In this document: in pieces, positions 11,331 through 22,154 of the stretch
Layout: each line of letters opens with the position of its first letter
Numbering within the stretch: position 1 is the first letter of the stretch
Assembly: GCA_021397845.1 (NCBI GenBank)
Contig: CM038047.1
Coordinates: forward strand, 46,345,210-46,409,209
Direction: 5' to 3'
Length of the DNA: 64,000 nt
From: Areca catechu
Taxonomy: Eukaryota; Streptophyta; Magnoliopsida; Arecales; Arecaceae
Translations under genes and position numbers: made by a program
The notes under the pieces: generated by a model
The model's input: only the letters and a program-made list of their open reading frames with translations
Database searches by the model: none
What the model was told of the DNA's origin: nothing

Positions 11331-11940
11331 ACCGCCAAGACAGTAGCATGATTGGTAGAGACCTTATCTCACTACTAATCGATCACGGATTCGAGACATG
11401 ATCTCATGGATGACTCAATTAAATACAGAAATTTTTCTGGAACCCACGACCGCTAGTATGAGTGAGAGGTTAAGGTCTTTCCCTTTATCCCAGTTCTACT
11501 AACCGGCATATTAATGATGTGATGTTAACCGGTATGAGTGAGAGGTTAAGATCTTTCCCTTTGTCCCCATTCTACTAACTGGCATCTTAGTGATATGATA
11601 TCAGATTGACGTACTCATCTTTAGGTACGAAAAAATTAATAAAAAAAACTGCAAAAATCTGAACATCTCGAACATTACCTAACATGATGGGGTAATATGA
11701 TGTCAGGTTGATGTACTCATCTTTAGATACGAAAAGACTAATAAAAAAAGACTACAAAAATCTGAGCATCTTGAACATTACTTGACATGATAGGAACCCG
11801 CGGAATAGCTACACCGAGATTTATCCCCCCTTGTTCATCAAAAAAAAAAAAAAAAGATGGGAGACCATCCCCCCCCCCCCAACCCCCAACCATGTTCACC
11901 AAAAAAAGAAAAAAAAAAAAAAAAGAAAAAAAAAGAGAGG
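11331..11940 (+). mobile_element. tRNA-derived SINE with internal partial duplication
   Basis: The 5' part has A-box-like TTGGTAGAGACC (about 11351) and B-box-like GGATTCGAGAC (about 11389) RNA polymerase III promoter elements, followed by a body and an A-rich tail preceded by TTGTTCATC. Two segments of the body are present twice in tandem (about 11452-11520 against 11528-11590, and about 11600-11690 against 11695-11790). ATGGGAGA-type sequences lie on both sides (near 11319 and 11857/11940) and may be the target duplication. Related bodies occur at about 40.43-40.69 kb and 51.1-51.42 kb. Confidence 0.6.
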
Positions 11941-14343
11941 ATGGGAGACCATTCTGAAGTCCATACAAGGTGAAATGCTCCCATACTTCTTTTGACTTGC
12001 CCATGCTTCAACTATAACTTTAAATCCTCTCAATGGTCTTTGCTTTGGTTCGATTATTGGCAAGATTCTTCTACATCCATTTCTAGACAACTTACATAAT
12101 TTTGGCTAGGCTTGACATAATAATATACATAAAAATATATTTAGTTATAATTTATTTTGTGAAAAAATAAATGCAAGGGGGAGTAGAGAACCCTAATCTC
12201 TCGATTGTTCTCCTCTTGATGCTCCTCCTTTTACTAAAACATACGTAAATATTAGGGGAAGTAGACAGTCCTATCACCTGGTTGTTCCCCTCTTGCCTCT
12301 TCCTCTCTATCGCACCACTACTCTTAGGCTAGAACGGTTGCCATCCTCCCTTGAGTGACAAGTCAGGCCCAAGGCCCCCAACCCGGAGTCCCATAAAGAT
12401 GGGCTTAAAATCCAGCTTTTAGGCCTCTGGTCAAATTGGGCAAAAGGTTGGACAAGTCCAATCTTGCCCCAGGTAGAATCCAACCTAACAAATACCCCAA
12501 TGTGGCTTAAAATAGCAAGGCATTGCTTTGCCTTTCGAGTTACATGGTTCTCATATAAGGCCCTTTAGTAGCTAATGCGAGGAGCAACCTAATACCCAGC
12601 ATTCTATTTAAAATAGATCGATTATACTGATCCAATATCCAAAAGAAATATCAAATACAAAAAAATATTTACAGAAAATTACAACAAAAAATATATTGTA
12701 GAAGAAAAAAAATTAAGAAAGAGAGATAAATTTATTTTTTTAAAAAAATAAAGGCCAAAATCTTACAAAGATGCTTTACAAAAAAATCCTCCCTCCGCGC
12801 CCCCCCCCCCCCCCCCCCCCCTCCCGAAAAAAAAAAAAAAAAAAGACGAATAACCCCTTTAAATAGAAAATATATGGATAGAAATTTGACTTTGGCTCCT
12901 ATCTAAACTCAAAAATCAAAGTCCACTAAAATACAAATTTTAAACTAAATTTTAAATAGGACATATATGAAATAATTAATTAAAATTCTAAAATTCTTAA
13001 AATTAGTTATCAACTAAAAATAGAATTTTAATTGAAGTAGGACTTGGTAATGAATCTCAATGTACTATATTTTCTACCTGGCTAATAACACACACACCAC
13101 CGCCCTCTCTAAGTTCCTGTCAATTGCATAAGAAGAAAAATAACAAAGAGATTGACTTCGTTGAGTTGAGTGACATGCACATGAAACTGGGAAAGATTGA
13201 GGGGTAGAATTCCTGTTCAGTTAGCTTGACCAACAACATTCCCTGGACTACAATTCCTTCGTGCACATATTCCAGTGCAGTGCTTAAAATTTGCATTCAA
13301 TGCTTTCATCAGTTTCACTGCCTATAAACCCTCAGGGATTATATCAATTAAGGACTTCCATGTTCTATAAAACTATCAGGGATTATCACTGTTAGACCTT
13401 TCAAAACTTTCTTCAACAATTCCATCAAGATCTTTCTGGCCCTTCCTATCTATTTTTTTTTCAATCTCTTGCTCTTCTCACATCATCCCACACCTTCCTG
13501 AGTTTGCTTGCACATCTGAAGCCAGAATTTAGTGCTCAGCTTTGTCAGGCTCCAACTTTAAAAAGCTTTTTTATTGGCAAGCTTATGCCCCTGCGGTACC
13601 ACCCCGTGTCCTGCCATCAGACTCTTCTGGCATTCCTTCAATGAACCTTGCCGCTTCAGCTAATCTACCATCCCAATCGAGCATATATATCTTTAACATG
13701 GGCACAGTGCTTCAATTCCAGTTCCCAAGAAGTCTGCAGGTTTGCTGGCTTTACATTTTTCCAAGAACTATTCATAATTCCTTGGTAGATGTATACTCTA
13801 TTTGTTACAAACTTCACCTAAAGTCTGCAGCCTATACTGACTCCAGTTTAAAAAAGTGTGGTATCTGTTGCAATATCCTAATATCTTGCACAATTGACCT
13901 AGTCATCCAAGGAACCCCTCCCCTTTTTCTAAAAGGTTACAAGAGCAAGGGTATCACACTTAATAATTAACTTTGGAAAACAGATGTGTGAGTCCAGCAA
14001 TCTATGTATTTTGCATGACAAAGAGGTGAAGGAGCATGTAAATCACAAGTCCTACTTCATGCATTTCAAAAAAAAAAAAAAAAACTTCATGCACTTACAA
14101 GCTACATTGACAATAGTTTCATGCATTGTGTGGTAAGTTCATTGGATAAATTTAAGCGAGGCTCATGACAAACCCCGTTGCTTTGTTTTATGAGACCTCC
14201 TCTGCTATTTGTCCCAACTGAGGACTTCGTTATTCATCCACACTAGACTTTCTGAATTCCTTCCTGATTATTTGAAGGCTTTAGAGCTCCTTTCCTCCCC
14301 AAAGGGTTTCCTCAAATCTTTGCGCACAAGTTCATACCATCAG
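11941..14343. other. Unassigned AT-rich region with homopolymer runs
   Basis: No element or gene recognised. It contains a C22 run (12800-12821) followed by an A18 run (12827-12844). The longest open frame (13542-13970, 142 codons, plus) has no recognisable domain, no preceding gene-like context and ordinary composition; I do not call it a gene. Confidence 0.5.
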
Positions 14344-16018
14344 TGTTGGAATTAAACTTGATGTTTCCAAATGGTACATTGAAAAAATAAACTTGATATT
14401 TTCCAAGTAATACCTTGAAAGAAGCAATCTTTGGAAAACCAAATGCCATCTTGGAACTAATTAATTGCATAGAAACTTGCTATCATTATTATGTACTTTG
14501 AACCAAGAATTTATGTATTTATTTCTGGTAAACAAAAAATCATCTTGTAATTATAAAAGATAAACCTGTCAAAATATGCTAGAGCCCATGGGCCAGCCCA
14601 TTTGGCCTTATAAATGAACCGGACCGGGCTGAAAAAAATTGGCCCATTTATATAAGTGGGCTTTTTGGCCTGGCCCCCGTAGCCCATGGGCTCAACAGGG
14701 TTAGGGCCAGGCCAGCCCATGGGCCATGATATAATAATAATAAAAAAAAATCTTAGCCTTACGGGTCAGGGCTCACTTAATCTATTACTGTTAGTCAACT
14801 TACCTACAGTCCTACGGTTTACTGGTTTAGGACTTACTAATTACTACTTACAGGATAAAGACTGAAGGCATTATGGATTTTATTTACTCGACGATGACAG
14901 GAGACCAGGAGTCGGGACTCGGGACCCTCTGTTAGGGTTAGGTCAAAGCCGCCGCCCTCCACTGGAGAGAACTAGTGAGTCCGTGAGTGACTCACGAAGA
15001 GCCGCCGGAGAACGGAGTCTCAAGTTTGGCTGTTTGAGAGAACTAGAGACGGGAGAACGAAGAACCCCACCCCACGGCCGCCGTTCTTCTTCCACGAGAC
15101 CGTGATGATGGCCAGAACCCAGGACTTCGGCCGTTCGGCAGTGAGGACTCGTCATTCTTCTATCTTTTTTTTTATTTCTCTCAACGGATCATTAGAGGCA
15201 ATGACCAGCGAGGCACGGGTCCGAGGGGGCTCGAGGTAGGGGGCTGCCACCGTCGCTGTGCCGGCTTGTCGTGAGGGCTCACAGGCTTTTCCCGATGTCG
15301 TGTCGATCCATCATCGAAAATAGTGTAGATTGGAGGAGAGGGGAAGTTTGATCTCCGGGTTTTTCCTGCTTCCTGGCTCCCACCGGCCACCGGCCATCGT
15401 TTTGGCCTTCGGGACTGGAAGACCTCCGTGCGACCGTTCCGGCTTATGATTAATAGTTCTAGACTTCTAGTCCAGCCTCTTCTTTTTCTGGTTAGATTTA
15501 CCTATTGTAGCACGTTTCTTTTGTCCTCCAAAGATGCCTCTTATCATTGCATCTCCTACCATAATATCAGCATATATTTCAAGTCCCAAAATCTGCAGAA
15601 ATAAATAGTATAAATTGACTCATTTTTTTCCTACTTGATATTTTCAGCACGTAGATCCCTAGCCCACGGCCCTAGCCCATGGCCCACGACCCTAGCCCAC
15701 GGCCCACATAGGGGGCCGGCCCGGCCCTAGCCCACGGCCCATATAGGGCCGGGTCGGATTGGATTTTTTTGGCCCATTTGTATAAGTGGGCCTAGCTCGG
15801 CCCGGCCCACAAAATGCAAGCCCATATGGGTTAGGGACGGGCTGGGCCAGGCCAGCCCATATTGACAGCTCTAATAAAAAGCCATGTATCCTTTTACCAT
15901 ATGGTATATGAAGAAGATGAAAGAAATCTGAAATACAATTTCTATTTGCTTGTCCTATTACCTTCTCCCCAAAATATTCTTGTTTCCTTCAATACCCAAA
16001 ATATTCTTGTTTCCTTCA
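14344..16018 (+). repeat. Plus-strand copia LTR, split by a hAT element
   Basis: The left part 14344-14560 starts TGTTGGAATTAAACTTG and the right part 15882-16018 ends TTTCCTTCA; together they match the reverse complement of the LTRs at 16029-16353 and 23694-24019. Removing the hAT insertion and one target copy leaves about 354 bp against 325-326 bp; the excess is a roughly 29-bp direct duplication of the U5 end (AAAATATTCTTGTTTCCTTC occurs twice). It is followed by AATTTGGTAT, the first bases of an initiator-tRNA-Met primer site, and then at once by an inverted LTR. Confidence 0.85.
14561..15873. mobile_element. Non-autonomous hAT-like DNA transposon (1.3 kb)
   Basis: The ends are imperfect inverted repeats: TAAACCTGTCAAAATATG on the left and, reversed, TAGAGCTGTCAATATGGGC on the right. 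The element is flanked by ATAAAAGA (14553-14560) and ATAAAAAG (15874-15881). The uninterrupted LTRs have ATAAAAGG at this point, so both are one G-to-A change from a perfect 8-bp target duplication, the hAT signature. Subterminal regions are packed with GGCCCA/TGGGCC motifs. The interior has no transposase; short open frames inside are not recognisable. Confidence 0.85.
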
Positions 16019-16139
16019 AATTTGGTATTGAAGGAAACAAGAATATTTTGGAGAGAAGGTAATAGGACAAGAAAATAGGAATTGTATTCCAGATTTCTTT
16101 CATCGTCTTCACATACCATATGGTGAAAGGATACATGGC
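15881..16139. repeat. Head-to-head (U5-U5) LTR palindrome
   Basis: Arms 15881-15996 and 16024-16139 are inverted copies of the copia U5/R region, including the junction bases (CCTTCAATACC against GGTATTGAAGG), separated by a 27-base spacer that is itself a third copy of the U5 end. The arms contain a few mismatches. Confidence 0.8.
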
Positions 16140-16353
16140 CTTTTATAATTACAAGATGACTTTTTGTTTACCAGAAATAAATACAGAAACTCTTGGTTTA
16201 AAGTACATAATAATGATAGTAAGTTTCTATGCAATTAATTAGTTCCAAGATGGTATTTGGTTTTCCAAAGATTGCTTCTTTCAAGGTATCCCTTGGAAAA
16301 TATCAAGTTTATTTTTTCAACATCCCTTGGAAACATCAAGTTTAATTCCAACA
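16029..16353 (-). repeat. 3' LTR of the minus-strand copia element
   Basis: Begins TGAAGGAAAC and ends TTCCAACA on the plus strand (TGTTGGAA...TTCA in element orientation). About 325 bp; near-identical in layout to 23694-24019 (326 bp). The adjoining C6-T3 stretch is the reverse complement of the polypurine tract that primes plus-strand synthesis. Confidence 0.9.
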
Positions 16354-16364
16354 CCCCCCTTTGA

Positions 16365-17857
16365 ACTTGATTCTTCATGACTCCAAGCATGCTCTTTAGC
16401 CTTTTGAACTCCTCTATCTTGAGTGGTTTTGTGAAGATATCAGCTATCTGATCTTTTGTTGGAATGTAGAGAAGTTGTACTTCTTTGTTTTTGATACAAT
16501 CTCGAATGAAGTGAAACCTTGTATCAATATGCTTACTTTGATGATGGAAGACTGGATTTTTAGCAAGTTCTATTCCTTATTTATTATCAACAAAAATGTT
16601 GGTTGGCTCTTCATGTGAAATCTTCATTTCTTATAGAAATCTTTGTAGCCATAGTGCATAACAAATACAATTTGCTGCTGCAACATACTCTGCTTCACAA
16701 GATGAAAGTGTAATAATTTGTTGCTTCTTTGAAGACCATGTAAATGCTGCACTTCCAACATAAAAGGCAAATCCACTTGTACTTTTCCTATCATCAATAT
16801 CTCCTACCCAATTGCTGTCACAAAATCCATCAAGCTTTATTGGGTTAGTAGATGAATAAAAGATACCATAATCTTGTGTACCTTTGATATATTAAAGGAT
16901 TCTTTTTACGGCGATTAAGTGATTCATTCTTGGTTTCTCCATGTAACAACTTATAACTCCAACACTATAGGCAATATCTGGTCTTGTATTTATGAGATAT
17001 CTTAAGCTTCCAACCAAACTTCTGTAATATATTGGATTGACAAGATCACCTTCTCCATCTTTGCTCAATTTAGTGTTGTATTCAATTGAGGTGTTGCTAG
17101 GATTGCAATTCTCCATGTTGAATTTCTCCAAAATCTCCTTTGCATATTTGCTTTGTAAAATGAATATGTCTTCATTTGATTGATTGACTTCAATACCCAA
17201 AAAATAAGACATTAAGCCAAGATCCGTCATCTCAAATTCTTTGATCATTGAAGCCTTGAAAACTTCAATTATTGCAAAATTATTTCTTGTGAATATCAGA
17301 TCATCCACATAAAGGCAAACAAATAGAACATCACCAATATTATTAGTCTTCGTATAAAGAGAATGTTCAAGAAGGCATTTTTGAAGACCATTTTTAGCAA
17401 AATACTTATCAATTCTTGTATTCCAAGCTCGTGGAGCTTGTTTCAATCCATAGAGAACTCTTCTGAGTTTGTAGACTTTATCTTCTTGTCCTTTTTGAAT
17501 GAAACCCAAAGGTTGTTCTACACAGACTTCTTCATTCAAATATCCATTCAAAAAAGCTGATTTTACATCCATTTGAGAAATTTTCCATTTCATTTGAGCT
17601 GCTAAGGATATAAGAAGGTGTACCGTTTCCATTCAAACAACAGGAGAAAAAACTTCATCATAATCAATACCATATTATTGTTTGTAGCCTTTCACTACCA
17701 AGCGAGCTTTGTATTTTTCAATTTTTCCACTTGCATTTGTCTTTGTCTTATACACCCATTTGACTCCAATGGCTTGATGACCTTGGGGAAGACTTGTGAG
17801 TTCCCAAGTGTCATTTTTCTTGATTGATGAAATTTCTTCATGCATGGCATTTCTCTA
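16365..17857 (-). pseudogene. pol: copia reverse transcriptase and RNase H, 5' part displaced
   Basis: Reading leftward: WRNAMHEEI and DTWELTSLPQGHQAIGVKWVYK upstream of 17632, then the 246-codon block 16892-17632 with MDVKSAFLNG (first catalytic Asp), LYGLKQAPRAWNTRID, CLYVDDLIFT (catalytic YVDD), SYFLGIEV and RPDIAYSVG. RNase H follows in the same frame with stops: DDRKSTSGF, SSCEAEYVAA, KHIDTRFHFIRD, ending at DIFTKPLK just before the polypurine tract. A stop also lies at 17637-17690. The gene's upstream codons (FEEK) are found at 20020-20033, beyond the solo LTR insertion. Confidence 0.9.
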
Positions 17858-20014
17858 TGTTGCCGCCTAGATCACCGTGGCCTGCAACTTCTTACGTGGC
17901 CCAGGTGAGTGAACTCCCCGCCAGCATCACCGGGCTCGTCGGTCGGAGACGATCAAGGGGAACATAGTCGTTGTAGGGGTGAAGGGGCTTGAAGCTGTGC
18001 TGTGGTTCTCCTATGGGCCTCTCCGGTGGGGAGCAATCTTCTCTGTATCGTCCCTCCGTTAAGCATACCTGCAAAACAAGGAAGATCTGGGCCGGGGATT
18101 CCGGCAAAGACACTCCAATGATCAAGTCAATGGGACGATCGAGAGAAACAGACGACCTCTGAGGTAGAGAGCTTGGAGAACTCTCTGCTGCCAGAGGGTG
18201 ATAGAAATGGACAATAATGTAAGAATGAAGAATGTGGTCTCTTACCTCCCCTTACCTCTTCATACCGGTCCTTATGTAGACGAATGGCTCCTGTCGTTCG
18301 GGGGAGGCGTGCTGGTCTTGATGTAGACTTGTCAAGCTAGGATAGCCTGTGAGGCTATGATGGGCTGATGAACCTTCTTCTTCTGAATGGTTCAGAAAGT
18401 TGGTGCAGAGGTACAGTGCCTTGGGCAGGGCACTATTCATTAGTTAGTATAAACAGTGGCTTGGGAAGCTTGAATGCGAACCTTCTTTGTAAGCGGCGTG
18501 TCAGGTGGCATGCCATAGGACCCACGTGGATAGGGATCCTTAAAAAGAGTGACGGGCCCGCGTGGATGAGACAGAACCGTGCGATGCTCTCAATGGCCGA
18601 GCTGGGCTGAGACGCCGAAGTGCCGGACTAGCTAGGGCGCTACTCCAGGTTGCCATGCAGGCACGTGGACCGAGAGAAGGCCCGTAGAGGCTTCTATGCA
18701 CACTGGTTGAGTTAAGGTGCGAGGCTCCATGCACGTGGGTGCGAACCCACGTGTTGCGGACCCACGCGCTGCTCCCGATCAAAGCCAGACCGCGAGAGAG
18801 CGGAGCTGGACCGCGGGCGTGATGGGGCACGGAGCAGGTGCGGACGGATGTGGCCATGCGGGAGGGCCGGAATGGGCACCGCATGGACGTGCCGAACCGG
18901 GCACGTGGGCTTGCCGAACTATGCATCACGCATGCCCATGCATGCCAAAGCTACAGCAGGCGGAAGGCTCGGACCTAGGGCGCGGAAGCGCCGGACCGGG
19001 CAGAGCCGGGCTGAGCAGGACCGAGGCGAGGCCGGCAGGAGCTGGGCTTGCCGAGGTGGCATCCTGCCGGGAGCGGAGCAGGGACTGTGCCGGGCTGATT
19101 CGCGGGTGCACCAAGCGGGAGCACCGCAGGCGTGCTGAGCCGGGAGCCGGCATGCTGAGGTCGACTGGACGCCGGAGCGGGTGTGGAAGGAGCTGGGGCC
19201 GCTGCGAGCACGCCAGGGGCATGCAGTGGGCGTGCTGAGCCGGGAGCCGGCGCTACTGCGGGCGGAAGGGCTAGACTGAGCCGCGAGCGCGCCAAGCAAG
19301 CGTGCCGCGGTGAGGAGCTAGGATGGCGCCGTGGACGGCGTGGAGCCGGCGAGGACGAAGCTGTGGCCACCGCGGGAGAGATGAGCTGCAGTGTCGTGCC
19401 GTGGGCGGTTGGAGCCGGACGCGAGCGTGTGGGGAGGAGCCTTGCTGCCCCCCACACCGGGCGGAGCCGAAGAAGCCGGAATGAGCCACGGGCGGTTGGA
19501 GCCGGATGCGGGCGTGTGGGGTGAAGCCGTGCTGCCCCCCACACCAGGCAGAGCCGGAGAAGCCGGACTGCTCCCCCGCGGGTGGTGCCGAACTGAGGTG
19601 AAGTGGAGCCGAGCTCGGGCGTGCCGTGACCGGTTGGAGCTAGACTCGGGCGAATCTGGGGCACCGTGGAGTTGTGTGGCGGGCGGAAGGGACCTAGCAG
19701 GAGCTCCCATCATCGCTCCCCTCCAATCGTCGATGCTTGCATGGCACAAACCCGAGCATTTGGCTGGGGCGAGCAGAGCAGAAACCTTCTTGGACTGAAG
19801 TGGGCTGTCTGGCATGCTTGGCTGGGCTCCAGGCATGGCTGAAGTGGGCTGGCCGAGCTGCCGACCTGGTCGTGGTGCCAGCCCGGCCGAGCTGGGCTCC
19901 AAGCACGGTCGAACTGGGCTGGCCGAGGTACCGACCTGGCCGCCACAAGGGCTGATCTCTTCAAGTAGACCCACCGTTGTGTCAGGACTGAATGGGTTGG
20001 TTACCACTGTAACA
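17858..20014 (-). mobile_element. Gypsy-type solo LTR, 2.16 kb, GC-rich
   Basis: On the plus strand it begins TGTTGCCGCCTAGATC, closely matching the start of the Tat LTR at 5607 (TGTTGCCGCCCGGATC), and ends CACTGTAACA, so in its own orientation it is TGTTACAGTG...GGCAACA. It is flanked by CTCTA (17853-17857) and CTCCA (20015-20019), a 5-bp target duplication with one transition. Removing it restores the copia RT reading frame (FEEK-W-RNAMHEE), which confirms both boundaries. No gypsy coding sequence is inside; the strongly GC-rich part (18540-19960) gives many long but meaningless open frames on both strands. Its body is longer than, and mostly unlike, the 5607-6836 LTR. Confidence 0.85.
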
Positions 20015-20024
20015 CTCCATTTTT

Positions 20025-22150
20025 CTTCAAATTTGGTATCAGAATCATAAAAGAAAAAAAGAGAGAGATTCATGGCCTCCTTGAACTTCATTCAATCCCA
20101 AATACCCAAACTCATCAAAGACAACTATGACAATTGGTGTATCCAAATGAAAGTTTTGCTTGGATCCCTTGATGTTTGGGATATTGTAGAAGATGGCTAC
20201 ACAGAGCGAACTGAAGATGATGCAATACTCATACAAGAGCAAAGAAAGCAAAATAAGGAATCAAAAAGGAAAGACAAGAAGGCCCTCTATACTCTATCAA
20301 AGTGTAGATGAAGGTATATTCGAGATTATTGCCGAAGCTACAACATCAAATGAGGCATGGAACTTGTTGCATAAGGCACATAAAGGAGCAGAAAAGGTGA
20401 AAAAGATTCGGCTACAGTCTTTGAGATCAGAATTTGAATCTTTCCTTTCAAAATGATAGCTGGGGAATCAATTTCTAATTATTTTTCTAGGATGATGTCT
20501 ATAGTCAATCAATTAAAAAGAAATGGTGAAGAAATTACTGATGTTTGAATCATGGAAAAGATTTTGTGTTCTTTAGATGCAAAATTTGACTTCATTGTTA
20601 TAGCCATTGAAGAATCAAAGAAATTGGAGGAGATGACTAAGAGCAACTCATGTGCTCTCTACAAGCACATGAACAAAAGCTTTCTAAAAGGATGGAGGAG
20701 AAGCCCATCGAGCAAGTACTTCAAACAAAACTTACACTACAAGAGAAAGGTGATTTAAAAGATAAAACAAGTTTCCATGATCGAGGCCGTGGAAGAAGAG
20801 GAAGAGGTGGAAGATTTTATCGAGATCAACCACAAAGAAGTCAAGGAGACACAAGAGACTTCCATGCTCGAGGTCGTGGTAGAGGAAGATTTTCTAATCC
20901 CAGAGGAAGAGGAAGGTATGGACAACAAGCATTACAATGTTTTATTTGCAAAAAATATGGATACTATGCTAAAGATTGTTGGTACAAAGATGATGCTAAT
21001 TATGTTGATGAAAAAATCCATTTTACAAAAGAGCAAGAAGAAGAAGTAACCTTACTTATGACCTACAACAATGATACTGATGTTGTCAAAAGAAGTACTT
21101 GGTATCTAGACACAGGTGCTAGCAATCATATGTGCAGGATAAAGGACATGTTTATTAAGATGGATGAAACCTTCAAAGGCTCAGTAACTTTTGGTGATTT
21201 CTCTAAAAGACCGGTTGAAGGAAAAGGTAAAATTCTCATCAAGCTCAAAGATGGCACTCAAAATTTTATTTCAGATGTCTATTATGTTCCAGACATTAAA
21301 AACAACATTCTTAGTTTGGGCCAATTGCTTGAAAAAGGCTATGATATACATATGAAAGAATTAGGTCTTTCTATTAGAGACAACAACAACAATCTTATTA
21401 CACATGTTCTTATGTCAAAAAATAGAATGTTTAAATTGAGTTTACATGTTGACGATTCCTCTTGTATGATGGCACAAACTCTTGATGATTCTACTCTATG
21501 TCATCTTAGATATGGACACTTAAATTTTAATGGATTGAAACTTTTGTCTAGTAAGAATATGGTAACAGGGATGCCTTGGTTCAAAATGTCAAAAGAAAAA
21601 TGTGAAACTTGCATGATTGGAAAGCAACAAAGAAAAACCTTCATTTCAAGAAGATCAAGAAGAGCAATGAAACCATTGGAATTGATACATTCAGATGTTT
21701 ACGGCCCGATCAAACCAACATCTATGGGAGGTAACCAATATTATCTTTCTTTCACTGATGATTATTCTGGAAAGACATGGATTTATTTGTTACAAAAAAA
21801 GAGTGAAGTGTTTCAGAAATTTAAGGAATTTAAGTTTCTTGTTGAGAAACAAAGTGGTTTTCAAATTAAAGCTTTGAGATCGGATCGAGGCGGCGAGTAT
21901 TTGTCCAATGAGTTTTCAATTTTTTTCAAAGAACATGGAATTTTTCATCAAGTTACCATGCCTTATTCATCTCAACAAAATGGAGTTTCAGAAAGAATCG
22001 AACTATTTTAAATATGGTTCGATGTATGTTGAAAGATAAAAATGTGCCTAAAAAATTTTGGGAAAAAGCAGTTGCTTATGCAGTTTATTTATTGAACATG
22101 TTTCCCTCAAAAAGGCTTCACAACATAACACCTAAGCAAACATGGAATTC
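20025..22150 (+). pseudogene. gag-pol: Inverted copia copy: leader, gag, protease, integrase
   Basis: The block starts inside the U5/primer-site junction (CTTCAAATTTGGTATCAGA, initiator-tRNA-Met type), then gag from ATG 20072 (NYDNWCIQMKVLLGS, DVWDIVEDGY). A frameshift near 20310 moves to the next frame. The nucleocapsid knuckle reads CFICKKYGYYAKDC, with Tyr in place of the zinc-binding His. Protease has WYLDTGASNHMC. GAG-pre-integrase HLRYGHLNFNGL and integrase follow with LIHSDVYGPIK (Asp), LRSDRGGEYLSNEF (Asp) and QQNGVSERIEL (Glu). Coding resumes after a frameshift at 22011 to about PKQTWNS, where it meets the inverted copy. Internal inverted duplicate of 22158-23693. Confidence 0.9.
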
Positions 22151-22154
22151 ATAA

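Noticed and set aside
13542..13970. 142-codon open frame, plus strand
   Set aside because: No domain, no homologue I recognise and no gene-like surroundings; about the length expected to occur by chance in a window of this size.
18540..19960. Many long open frames on both strands (up to 257 codons), rich in Arg, Pro, Ala and Gly
   Set aside because: They lie inside a GC-rich solo LTR with defined ends and target copies; no domain is recognisable, and overlapping frames on both strands reflect the lack of AT-rich stop codons.
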